Origin: Drechslerella dactyloides
Lineage: Eukaryota > Ascomycota > Orbiliomycetes > Orbiliales > Orbiliaceae
Assembly: GCA_020064725.1 (NCBI GenBank)
Contig: JAGTWJ010000019.1
Location: 3,100,001-3,164,000 of the forward strand
DNA length: 64,000 nt
Direction of reading: 5' to 3'
Part shown: positions 24,071 to 35,394 of the stretch, one piece after another
Numbering within the stretch: the stretch's first letter is position 1
How the letters are laid out: the number at the start of each line of letters is the position of its first letter
The notes under the pieces: generated by a model
Databases searched by the model: none
Told to the model about the DNA's origin: nothing
Seen by the model: only the letters and a program-made list of their open reading frames with translations
Translations under genes and position numbers: made by a program

Positions 24071-26361
24071 TCAGCATGTGGCATCCGAAATGAATAAAGG
24101 GGCACTTGCCATAGGTGTATATCCTCCGTTGTAAGGTGGTGTTGCGCTTGCCCTCCGGGATGGTAGAGAGGCGTGAGCTGCCGGAGGGGCACCAGCGGGG
24201 TAATCGTCAAATCTGGATGTCGTGAGGGAGTTTGCCCTTGACGACTGAAGTGTTGGATATCGGTTGCTAGAATAGGCGAGAAGGGGGTCGTCTGCAATAG
24301 ATGAATGCGGTGTCGGAAAATCCCCGATAAGTGTAGCCGTCGCTCGGTCTTTATTTCGGTTCTTGGGTGGGGCGCCATTCCCATGATAAGAAACTCGATG
24401 AGGCTGTCCACCAAAATTACCTCGCAGACTGTTGGCGCTGGGTAGTCTGCGATTGCGACGCGAGGTCACGCTCATCATGTCGATGCTGTCAGGGTGAATA
24501 TAGGGCCCAGGAGCTGGTTGTTGTGGAAAATACTCGTCGTCGTCGTCTTCATCTTCGTCGTAGTCGAAATTGTTTGGTCTCTGGCCTTTTCTTCGGTTCC
24601 CCCCCCCTCCTCCTCGAGCGTTCCGATGTAGAGCAAGCTCTTGTTCTTTGAGAGCCAGTTCTCTCTGTTTGAGTTGCAGCTCACGCTCTCGGATAGACAG
24701 GTGCTGCCGGTGATTGCTTTCATGTTGCGTGTAATTCCTCTCATCATTCGGCGCAAGGACCATATCATCCGTATCATCAGTATGCAGCATGTCACCGTAC
24801 ATTACAATGTGGCCAAACTCCTCAAGATCGTTATCGAAGGAATTCCGTCTGGAGCCGTAGGTGCCGTTTGGAATTGGCTGCCCGCGTCCCGGGTCTCCGT
24901 GCGGGACATTCCGTCCATTTAAACTCGAAGGTGGTCTCTTAGAAGGATAGTGATTGTGATTCTTCATGCCAGGCGGGGGTCGGGGGTTCGAGGGTGGCTG
25001 ATCCGATGGAGGAGGGGGTGGCGGGGGTTTCGGCCCGTTGGCTGGTGCTGCAGACGTGCTTTCCGGACCGGGTGGTGGTCGCTCGCGAATGGGGTTTGGT
25101 TGGTTTGTGGCGGGCGCTTTCATTTGATTGGCTGCATTGAGGTGGCATAATAAAGGGTAAAGAGTCTGAAGTTGTGGAGCAGATATGGAAGCTGTCTTGG
25201 CCATCTTGATCGGGGATCCCAGGAGAACCTCTACTTCCATAGGTCGCCTGGATACAAAGTCTTGATACATCGTACTTTGGGTGGATGTTCGGGACATATT
25301 TTCGATTAATTGGGTTTTGAAATCCCGTGGGAACGAGCAACCTTGCGCTTGGGCTATACGAAGTAGCTCTTCCAGTAGACTGTCTATTAGACTCTTCATT
25401 CCAGGTATCTCGACCATGGACGAAAGATCAGGTGTTTCCGTGAGAACACTCAGCGGGTGGAATGCGATAGGTCTGAGCAAAAAAAAGTTAGATAAACCCG
25501 ATCCCAGTCTGGGCGAGAGCGTCGAACGTACCCCATCATGCGTTCCCACTGCTGCTGTAGTATATTTGGTGAGACCCGACAGTCAACGTTGCCGGACTGT
25601 AAGGTCAAAGCCAGTGCTTCGGCCATATCGCTTTGCACGCTGGTGGGAATGTTGGGGTTTTGGTTTGTAGACCCAACCCAGATCTCAGAAGATTCGAGAT
25701 GCTCGAAGTCGCTCGGGGCGATCTGGTTGATATTGACGCCAGAGCAGAGAGAAAGAACGACATTCGTGGGAAATCTGCTTTCGAGATATGATTCGATTCC
25801 TATAGCATTTGTCGTGTTTACGATGATGCAAGTGAGTTGGGGCGTCACCACAGACTCGATAACGGCAGCCAGATCGTAGACATCCGGGAGCGCCTTTACG
25901 CAGAGGAGGACATAGTCGAATCCTGGTGGTCCGGCGGCTTCGTCAGGTGTACGGACAACTGGGTTGGACGATGCATTAGCAAGGGTTACGGACGTTGAGC
26001 GGGAATGGGGATTATAGCAACCTGCTCGGGGTTTGAATCTCTCGTTTCCGTAGGTTTTCGACCTTTACGCATCAACGTCAGCTTTCCGAAACCGCTGGAC
26101 AGAGCAGAAGATGGGGCCGTTATAAGGTATCTACTACCTGAAAGAAATACCGTATTGGGATACATTCTCGAACCCTGACTTCCAGACAAGTGTCACATCG
26201 CACGCGTTGGTAGCTTGGAGCCTCCATGACAAGAATGCTGAGACTGCATTGCCCCCCACTGTACGTTGAAGATCTTTGTTAGACGTGCTGAAGAAAGAAA
26301 AACTTCCGAAAAGCGCGATTTGATATTTACCCGAGAGTATGCGCAGCCGACTGGAGGACAT
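24071..26361 (-). CDS. Ketopantoate reductase-like protein with long C-terminal extension
   Basis: Exons by hand: 26361-26331, 26258-26138, 26062-26022, 25958-25532 and 25472-24071; 673 codons plus stop, all junctions in phase. The N-terminal Rossmann part (VGGNAVSAFLSWRLQATNAC) is followed by GNERFKPR, DYVLLCVKALPDVYDLA and IIVNTTNAIGIES, then the C-terminal helical domain with MMGPIAFHPLSVL at about residue 205. This is the ApbA/PanE family, whose enzymes reduce ketopantoate with NADPH in pantothenate synthesis; many fungal paralogues have unknown substrates. Past about residue 310 the protein is not enzyme-like: proline-rich near 355-380, a Q/E/R coiled coil near 468-492 and an acidic DEDEDDDDE run near 515. 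The third intron's donor, GTTGCT, is weak. The fungal extended subfamily is a firm call; the reaction is not. Confidence 0.85.
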
Positions 26362-27465
26362 GGTGTGAGCAATATCTTGACAGAAGGTGTGGGTCGACGG
26401 TAAGAGCACGGCGCCTGAGAGCTGCGGGGTCTTCGTAGACGTTCGTTCCAGGAGGAGATATCGTCAGCGAATCTTGCAACTCGATCGGGGTTGACGGGTG
26501 AATCCAATGATTGCGGGTGCTCTTTTTTTTACATTCTGCGGCGGCGGGCGCGGGAAGGTGTGGCGGTAGGATGACCGGCGTCAATGCAATGGCGGATCCG
26601 ATATATACTTGGATGGGGAGTGTGTGTGTGTCCGTAGCTGGATCGCGATGGATGGCGCCTCGGTGATGATGAAGGCGAGGCAGGAGGGCGAGATCGAGAC
26701 GACTGCGTGCAGCCGGCGGTGGCGATGGAGAAGAGGCAGAGGGAGAGGAGGAGCGAGAAGGAGAAGAAGGAGGAGGAGGAGGAGGAGGAGCGGGAGACGC
26801 GATGGGAGAGGACGCGGAGGACGGATGGGGGAGGAAGCGGCGATGGAGGGAGAGGGAGAGGGAGGAGGAGGAGTGGCAACGGTGACGAGGACGTTCGGTC
26901 GTCGAGCCAAGCCAATGGGCGTCCGTCTGGTGTTTTGTATCCCGACCAGGTCTATTTACGGACTCCGGCAGCAGCACCTCTTGCTAACTTTACATGCATC
27001 GAGTCCGCAGGAAGTTGGCCTTGATCAATCTGGACCCGGCGCGTGCTCGGCCAGCAATCCATCCAATCAAAGTCAGCCTCCCCCTTATCGAAAGCCGAGC
27101 TTCATACGCAATATAACCAGCCTGTTAAGTTGCTGGAGGCAACTGGGCTCCAGCAACCAACCCGCGACGCGAACGACCAGGACCAAACCAAACTTGTTTG
27201 CGCTGAGATGCTTAGGTAAGGACCCGGTTCGATTATGTTTGCTTGCCCGCTTGGGTTAGCCGTCTGCTCGGGTGCTTTTCTGCGGTACGGAGTGCACTTT
27301 ATATTAACCGCGTTAACGTTGCGAGATAGCTCGAGTATTTATAGTATACGAATAAGGAATTCCAGGCCTGCTGGCCCGGCGCCGTCCTCGCGTTACTTCA
27401 AAGTTAAAATCAAGGGCGGGCACGCTGGTATATCACGTAAGGGTACCCGCGTGGGTGCTTGAGAG
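26362..27465. promoter_or_regulatory. Divergent promoter region with purine-rich tract
   Basis: Separates the start of the ketopantoate-reductase-like gene (minus) from Trm44 (plus). Positions about 26690-26890 are almost pure purine on the plus strand, built of GGA/GAG units, so several frames are open by composition only. (GT)5 occurs near 26620. I could not place a TATA box with confidence. Confidence 0.55.
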
Positions 27466-29543
27466 GTGCACAGGATATTGCCGCATAGGTGCTACGTTAG
27501 GTACACTCCACCAGCCTGGCCCGGCCGGGAGCCCTGCCCGGACGTTGAGACCTCCTGTCGCGGCTGCCGACGGTCGGACGATGCGAATGCAACGGCAAGA
27601 ATGGGGATGAACGAGGAACCGTCCGATCTATCCAGAATCTTCAGGCCCTCTCAGGGGCTCCTCGCCGTTGATCGGGATGGTGGTCACCGCTGCGGCCACT
27701 CGGCCTCGTCGCCCGCATCTTCCTACGTTTGGGTTCCGGCATGCTCCACTCGCCTTCCGCCATCGCCGAGCTCCCAGCTGGAACTTGAAACCACCGTCGT
27801 CAATGTCATTCTTCAGCCGGAGTATGTCTCCCCGATCGTGTCGCGTGCCGACGTCATCTTCGACAGCAGCTCGACCGGGACCCGGATCGCACCTTCCGGC
27901 ACCGATGTCGGCTTTGTTGGCGGATTTCTCGCCCACAGCCTCTCCCGCAAGTTGGTAATCAAGACGATTCCCAGGAACCCCAAGAGAGACCGAGCCATCG
28001 AGCAAAGCATCTGGGTGTTCGAGGAAACCGGCGGTCCCGGTGACGACGACGGGGCTGTCCGTCGGCCCTTCTTGGTCGTTCTCGTACCGCATTTCCCCAC
28101 GGGCTCGTCGGAAGGGCCGTTCTATCTCCCCGACGCGCGGGCGATTGCCATCCGAGTCGCCGGATCGGTGCTTTCGATACACCGCCTGGATCGGGAGCGC
28201 GTGTCAACCGGCGGCACGAGCGTTGGGGTTGACGGTGCTGGAGTCGACACCGGCCGCGACGGTATCGACAGCTTTGGGCAGGGAGCCGACTCCGATAGAA
28301 GTCGGCGCATGCTGAACAAGCTGATGGGGGTCGTGAAGAAGCGGCTCGAACGCCCGGATTACGTCAAGCGGGTTCACCACGATACGGTCATCTCGCGGGA
28401 GAGATACCAGACCGTTTACCAAGATTTGAAGGCGAGACACGCGGACCGGCTGTGTCGCGTGTTCGCGTCCAACGGCTACGATGGCAAGGGATGCAGGGAA
28501 GTGGATAAAATCTTCGAGGAGGTGGGGATAGCGAGCTTTTGCATTTGCCTGTGGGAAGACATGTACGACTGTGCGAAGACCGACCGGCCGGCCGAACCGG
28601 CGATGATGGAGGAAGAATCGACGGGCGGGTCTCCAGCTCCAGCTCCAGCTCGGCATCGGCCCCCGTTCGTTGGCTTTGTGGACCTCGGATGCGGGTCCGG
28701 GGTCTTGACGGATGTGCTGCTGCACGAAGGCTGGCCGGGCTACGGCATCGATGCCCGAAGCCGCAAGGTTTGGAAGTCGTTCGACGAAGGTGTGCAAGGT
28801 CGTTTGGTCGAGTCGATACTCGTACCGTATGTGGTGAGCGACGGCGAGGCGACGGCGGAGACGGCGGAGACCGTGGTGGTTCCGGCGTCGGGTCCTTGGG
28901 TGCTAGATGCCGGGCTCACGGCGGGTTGCTCGGAGCGGGCGGACGGGGGGAAGGCGGAGTCACAGCCGTTCTACAGCCTGGCGGGGAAGGCACAGGTCTA
29001 TCATTCGGGGCGGTTTCCGGAAGGCACGTTTCTTATATGCAATCACGGGGACGAGTTGACGGCGTGGACGCCGCTTCTGGCCAGCCTCAACCGGTGTTCT
29101 TTCCTGGCGATACCGTGCTGTTCGTTCAATCTCGCGGGTTGGTGTTCCCCGCTCCCCTCTCCCCTCCCCCCTCACGTTCATCGGGCGAGCAGGCTTACTG
29201 AGGGATTGCATTGGGCAATATGGATGTAGGGAAGCGGTTTCGGGCGCAGCGGCAGCAGGTGTGTGCGGATGCGCGGACGCGGGAGGCGTCGAAGCGAAGC
29301 ACGTACCAGTCGCTGATAGCGTACGTGGAAGGGCTGTGCGAGGAGGTCGGGGTGGTGTCGGAGAAGGAGTGGCTTCGGATTCCGAGCACGCGCAACCTGG
29401 CCATCGTCGGTCGCGGGTACCGGGCGACGGAGGCGAAGGAAAGCTCGCGGGAGGCACTCGTGCGGGAGATCATTCGGCGGGAGGGAGGGGCGGAGGGCTG
29501 GATGGCGATGGTGGCGGCGCTGAGGGCGCGGCAGCTGGGCTGA
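27466..29543 (+). CDS. TRM44: tRNA (uracil-2'-O)-methyltransferase Trm44
   Basis: Trm44 methylates the 2'-O of uridine 44 in some tRNA-Ser species using S-adenosylmethionine, in the cytoplasm. Two exons: 27466-29137 and 29230-29543, with the phase matching across a 92-nt intron (SFNLAG | KRFRAQ). Visible family blocks are PDYVKRVHHDTVISRERY, the SAM-binding FVDLGCGSGVLTDVLLHEGW, FLICNHGDELTAWTPLLASL followed by IPCCSFNL, and in exon 2 KRSTYQSLIAYVEGL and KEWLRIPSTRNLAIVGRGYR. The protein would be about 661 residues from 27466. Starting at the ATG at 27601 (MGMNEEPSDLS) is equally plausible, because the first 45 residues show no similarity and no organelle signal. The exon is unusually GC-rich compared with its neighbours. 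Confidence 0.9.
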
Positions 29544-30251
29544 TTCGATGCATCCTTCTCCATCCTTCTCGCGATCGTGAACTTGCATGTACATACCTCA
29601 TGCACACACCCTTATACTGTGTACACGCATGCTCCTGCTCGCCCGGTGCAGGACGACAGCACGTCAGCGTGGCCCGAGACGGGGGACCGGAGCAGAGGCA
29701 GCTGCCTAGCGGGCATGTACACTTTGTGCTAAGCGTGTGTGTATGTGAGCGACATCTGCCTAGCCGGCGAGCACGCCAGAAGGACATGCTCCGAGGGGCC
29801 TAGCCGCCCGTCTTGGTCATCCTCTCGCGTATCGGTACTTGTTCCACCGCCATTTTAAAGCGTCGTGGCAGGTACCGGGTACTCGGACGGTTGCAACCTG
29901 GCAGCCTGCGCCCACGTTTTCGGGTCGATTGGAGGCCTGCTGCTGCTTTGCTGCTGCTGCTGCTGCTGCTGCCCTCCGTCGGCCGTCACGGCGGACGAGC
30001 TGCGTTCACGTTGGCTGGCAGTTGCCTTGGGCGAGTGCCGAATGCAGGCACTCCTTCGTCTTCTCATCTTCTTCTCATCTTCTTCTTCATCATCATCATC
30101 ATCATCTTCGGTCTCCTCCTCTGCTCTTCCTCCACCTCCGACGACCCGCCTGCCAGCATGCACGCCCCGACGGCCGTGATCTGAACCGTCGCCCCTTCGT
30201 CGCACCTTTGACCGTCCGACCGTCCGTCCGCCCGCCCGCCCTCGCCTCGCC
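29544..30251 (+). promoter_or_regulatory. Promoter/leader of the fusion gene, trinucleotide repeats
   Basis: About 700 bp between the Trm44 stop and the next start. It contains a CTG run at about 29938-29972 and a TCTTCATCATC run at about 30056-30110. These give poly-Leu, poly-Cys or poly-Ser open frames in several phases that are not genes. The final 60 bp are C-rich and end in a good ATG context (CGCCATGGCC). Confidence 0.5.
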
Positions 30252-30299
30252 ATGGCCCAGCGCTTCCTCAACCCCTCTCGGCTCGCCGCCCGACAACAA

Positions 30300-30331
<32 letters not shown>

Positions 30332-33300
30332 TCGCGGCCAGTCCCCAAACGCTCCCTCCACCAGTCCCGCCGGCCGGACCCAGCTCTTCATCGAGGACCT
30401 CTCTCCAATCGTCGACGAACCCCTCCTCAGGAAACGCTTCGAGGTCTTCGGCAAGCTCGAAAATGTCTGCGTTGTCCCAGCCTCCGACCCCAAGCTCGGC
30501 GTCTGCACCTACGCCTACGACGACGACGCCCTGGCTGCCTTCCAGGGCATGAACAAGACCTCCTTCGAAGGAAACACCCTGAGAATAATCCTCTCCAAAC
30601 CCACCGACACCTACGAAGAGGCAAAGGCCTCCTCCTCCGCCTCCTCCTCCTCCGCTTCCGCTTCCGACCTTGCCTTCAGCGGAGATGTCGGCGTCGCTGG
30701 CGACTACATCGACAATGGCCATCCCACAACCCACGACGCCCAAAGGAACCACATGTGCGACCACCAGGACACAACCACCGGCCACGTCTGCGGCGAAAGC
30801 TTCCCCGCCCTGCCCGCTCTCATGTAAGCCGTTCCCGCAAACACCCCACGTCCATTCGGTGCACATCAGACGCGCACCCTCACACGTATACGTATTTGTA
30901 CGTGTTTGTTGTGTGTGTGTGTGTATATGTGTGTATATGTGTATACGCACCTGCCTCATTCATCCGCTGACGTTTGCGTGCACCGCCGTATCGCAGGAGG
31001 CACTGGCGGAACCACACGTGGAACTACAGGCCCTGGAAATGCGAGAGGGATCCCGCCTGCGTCTACTCCAAGCGAGGCTTCACCACAGAAACAGAACGGG
31101 ACAGGCACCACGCCAGCGCCCACACCGTCGGAGATCCTCGCCCCTACAAATGCCCCGTCCCCAGCTGTCACTATCACAAAAAGGGCTTCGAGACCCAGAA
31201 CGCTCAGTCTCTGCACGAAAATGCCCACTCGTTGGATTTCGAGGAGCACACTTGTCCCGTCGTCGGCTGCACCTTCGAACCCTCCCGCAACGAGGACATC
31301 AAGCATCACATGGAGGACATCCACGGCATCATACCCAACACCTCTCCCGCCTACGGGAACTACACTCGCGATCACCGCCATCCGCCCCCGGGCTCCCAAA
31401 AGCGTGGAACATCCAACACCCGTCACAGACGGCCACCGCCCGCCACGCGCTCCGACGAAAAGGTCGACTTGAGCGGTCCATCCTCCTATCCTTCCGTCAG
31501 CGACGAAAAGGCCGCCACAATACAAAGATACGCGGAAGCCTCCGCTGTCGAATACCGCCCGTTCAAATGCCAGGTGAAAGGTTGCAAATTCGTCAAGGAG
31601 GGCTTCGAAACACAATCCGAACTTTTGTCTCACCAAGATCGGGAACACGATGGCCAGCGAAGTGATCTCACCAAGCGTATCATCCCGGATCTTGCCCCGG
31701 AGGGTATACCCACCTCCCCCTCCCCCCTCCCCCCTCCCCCCTCCCCCTCTCCCAGTCATCTCTCAAAATGATGAATCCGGATGAACGAAAACGCTGACCC
31801 GACGGCTCTCCGACTCCCAGAATCTTCGCGCCGATCAACAACGCCTCTGTCAAAGCAAACCCCCCGCAGCTCAGAACACGCCAATGCACCCAGATTACCC
31901 TCTCCGGAGTTCCTCCAGTGCAACAATTCGGAGTGCTCGGAAGCATTCGCTCTCGAGCAGGATTGGAGGTATGTATATCACCGCCCTTCCGTAGCCCCGG
32001 ACATACAAGACGTTTGCGACTCACTAAATCGCCTCCAAAGGAAACACGCCATGAACTGCAAGCTGTCATCGGCTTCCAAACAATGCTCGTTTACCGACTG
32101 CCAAGCAAAGTTCGACAGCCTCCATGCTTTGTCCTCGCACGAGTTTGGAAGCCATGGGATCCGAATCTGTAGCTCTTTGACTTGCAACCGTGCATTCCAT
32201 CAACTCGAAGATGCCGAATCTCACATGCGAGATCTCCACTCGAATCTTTACACGGCCGGGCGCCGACCTCGATTGGCATTCATCGCTTCCGTTCCCTCGT
32301 GGAGCGAGGACATCGGAGACACGGGCTTCCCTTACGACCCTTATCGATGTGCCCTCTTGAACATATCGCAGGATAAACCCGGCTTGACTAAATCCGGCCA
32401 GCCCCACCACCAACTCTCCAAGAAGGGGAAGGAGATCGCCCGCGACCCTCCGAGCACTACCTCTACCCCACTGTCGTTACCGCTCCTGGTCGATGAAACG
32501 ATAGGGAAAGAGTTGCTGTCAATTCAAGAGAAAGCAAAGCGTGATACCAGCGCATCTGCTGTCACGCCGCCCCGCTATTCTATCATCTATCCCCCAGCCT
32601 CCTCGGAACATGAAACCCCCATACCAACGCCCGCCGAAAAACCGGAGAAACCGGAAACACCATCCGTAGCCGACGTTGTCGTCGGCCACCCGGTGGTAGC
32701 TCCTCCATCGGCCGCGAGAACAGAACAAAAATTTGTCACACAGGATGGTCGTGATCCGCTCTACCGCTACAATACCGACGGCTCGCGCTACGTCACCGGT
32801 GCCGTTGTCCTTTCCCCGGATAAACATCAAGTTCTGGTCCTGAGGAGCAAGAATGAAGCAAAGGGCGTCCTTTACCATCTTCCTTCCGGCTTTCTGGAGC
32901 TCAACGATCAGAACATGGAGGCATCCGCCCTGCGTGAGTGCTGGCAGAATGCGGGCATAGTAGGCCGCATTTTACGTGCAATTGAACCGGCTCCTGCAGA
33001 AGAGCCCGACGAGAACGGCCTGGCCGATTGGCATTCGTATTTCGAAGTTGAAGTGGAAAAAGAAAGAGAGCGTTGGCCCCGACACCAGATGTGGTACCGC
33101 CGATGGCTAAACTACCGCGAAGCACGAGTCGTCCTCAGCTCTCAACCGGATGCGATCAGAGCTCTCGAACGCTCGACCATTTTCAAGAGAGGCAGCTCTG
33201 CATTTAAGACGGAGAATTCTTCCGATAGCCGCATCGCCTCACATCCCAGTGCCGCCGCTTCGATTCCCCCAAAGACCACCCCAAAGCCTGCGGAAGGAGC

Positions 33301-35083
33301 ACGCCCTCGAAGGAGAAGATATCCGGATGAACGCCCACCATCAACAAGGAAATACAGTACTGTTTCTCCTGCTACAGATAACATTGCAGCATGGCGGAGA
33401 GAGATTCTTCCCTGGCTTCGACGCAACTTTGGCAGCGTTATGGGCAAAAACAAGCATGGCGCGATCGAGCTTTTACGAGTACGAAACAAACCCACAATCT
33501 GCATCACTTGTTCCGACCCGAAAGAGCTCGTGTTGGATACATTTTCCGAGGTCGTGAGTGGTTTGTTCCCCATGCACGTAAAGGTCGGGCTCTTATCAAG
33601 ATCTTCTCGCCAACATACACCCCCTGCCATTGATGATCAATCCTTTGATATTCCCACCGAAAATCAAAGAGATGAAGGCGGTGACCATCTCGAGATCGAT
33701 TCATACGATGCTCATGAGTTCGAGGGCATATCCGCAGATCCGGTAAACTCGGACTCAGCGGGAGAAAACAGCAAACCTTCGAAAGGAGCAGGAGCTATGG
33801 CGGAACCCAGGCCAGAGAAAGCATTTCGCCCTCCACCAATATTTGGAAAATACATGATTCGGCCGTCCTGTGGCGCGACCATCGGAACAGTCCGAGAAGA
33901 CGAGACCCCTATCTCAGCTGGCACCTTCGGCGGTGTTGTGATACTTGTCAAGCAGGATGGAACCGAGACACCATACGGGCTCATATCTCACCATGTTATC
34001 GAAGAAAAGACGGAAGACACTGAGCTCGGTATTGGGGTTGATGAAGGGTGGCTCGTGAATTCTTCCGGCGCCCATCAGTACCCCCTTCAGCAACCGGCCA
34101 GGATGGATCTCGAGGAAACCAAGGATAGCCTAGACATGCAACGGTATTATTGCGATCGTGAGAAGCGATATTGCGACGTTGACGATGGAAGAGCAGTTCG
34201 AACAAAGTTGGCAATGTTGGATGGATTGGACCAACCCGCCATTGATTTTGGACATGTTGTTTATTCGTCTGGGTACGGCTTTGATGCAAATCGCCACCAA
34301 GTAAGTAAACTACCAATTAAGCATTACACGATGTTGACATCAGCTGACTTTTGGCGCCCTCAAAAGATGGACTGGGCTCTCATCGGAGATATCCCGTCAT
34401 GGAGACTCGAGGATAATATTGTTCCAGGCGTCGAGAATTTCTACGATCTGCACTATGACGGCTGCCCAAAAGCGCCATACCCGGTTGAGAAGAGCTTTTT
34501 TAGCTTTCTTTCGGAGACCTTTGAGCAAGAACACTCCGTAGATCTATCCGAGATTGATCCTTTGAGGAGGATTCATGGCGTTGGCTCGTACAGTGGGATA
34601 ATGGATGGAACGGTGTCAAGCGAGACGGGTTTCTTTCGCCTCGACGGGATGGATTCGGAAGAATGGTTTTTCACACCGCGTTACAATGGCGGTCTAGGGG
34701 TGAAAGGAGACTCTGGCACCTGGATCTTTGACGACTTCGGCAAAGTGGTGGGACAGATAATTGCGTATAATTATCGAACCGACACCGCCTACTTCACTCG
34801 GATGGATTACTTGTTCGAGCATATAAAGTCAAAGACAAAGGCTATCGAGGTCTATATACCCTACAAGGGAGAGCTTGCCAAGTGGAAATCGGACGACATC
34901 CCGAAGCAACTTGAGGTGGCCGCAACTGCTAGTGTCACTGACGCCAGCAGCAGCTATGTCGACAGCACATTTGGTTCCGTCAAAACCGGCGATACGGATA
35001 TCACGTCCCCTTTAACCATCAGCGATTCCGGCTTAGGTTGGGCCGGATTTACAAGACAGCAACAATCTCAGAGCATTCATTAA
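30252..35083 (+). CDS. Predicted 1,513-aa RRM / C2H2 / degenerate Nudix / trypsin-like protein
   Basis: Exons 30252-30823, 30997-31703 and 31821-35083 join in phase to 1,513 residues plus stop. Order: a 12-Gln run (about 15-26); an RRM (about 43-117, TQLFIEDLSPIVDEPLLRKR); C2H2 or C2H2-like units at about 180-295, one near 380-407 and two near 511-560; a Nudix-like domain (about 749-840, YVTGAVVLSPDKHQVLVLRS); and a chymotrypsin-fold domain with candidate triad His (LISHHVI, about 1149), Asp (MDWALIGDI, about 1277) and Ser (GVKGDSGTWIFD, about 1391). The Nudix box reads RECWQNAG instead of REUXEEXG, so it is probably inactive as a hydrolase. Intron 1 has GTAAGC and CAG ends; intron 2 (117 nt, C/T-rich) has GTATAC, a CTGAC branch site and CAG. 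Without intron 2, a stop would occur 9 nt before the next ATG, which argues against two genes. Function unknown. Confidence 0.75.
30898..30946 (+). repeat. (GT)n microsatellite within an intron
   Basis: A GT/GTATAT run lies in the middle of intron 1 of the fusion gene (intron 30824-30996). Its only evident effect is to lengthen the intron to 173 nt. Confidence 0.85.
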
Positions 35084-35394
35084 ACCCATTTATGTCGTCA
35101 TGTTTATTTTATTTTCTTTTCATCTTCCGCAAGATCGTCGCATTTTCAGAAGTGCCTCGTCATGATTGCTGGTCACCGTGTAATAGGGAGTTTAGCATTG
35201 TCTCTCGCATTAATCGGACATCTGAGCGAGATGCTCTCTTCAGTTTGGAGGATAATGATTTTGTTGATTGGAGTGTACACATCGTGCATGAGCTAATAGC
35301 CTGTAAGATAGAAGCTGAAAAGTTACAGTGAGAAGCGTATATTTTCCACCAGCTAGAACATGTAATCTGTCGAGATGTTGTGCTTCAACTTTGC
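35084..35394. other. Convergent 3' intergenic region
   Basis: About 310 bp between the stop codons of the fusion gene (plus) and fumarase (minus). The first 40 bp are T-rich, as expected of a 3' untranslated region. No terminator or RNA gene is recognisable. Confidence 0.5.

Noticed and set aside
26327..27259. Several 100-216-codon frames on both strands
   Set aside because: They follow a GGA-rich tract; amino-acid runs of Pro, Ser, Arg and Gly only, and they overlap the first exon of the minus-strand gene.
27628..29605. Frames of 80-220 codons opposite and within Trm44
   Set aside because: High GC removes stops in alternative frames; the Trm44 frame has family motifs and the others none.
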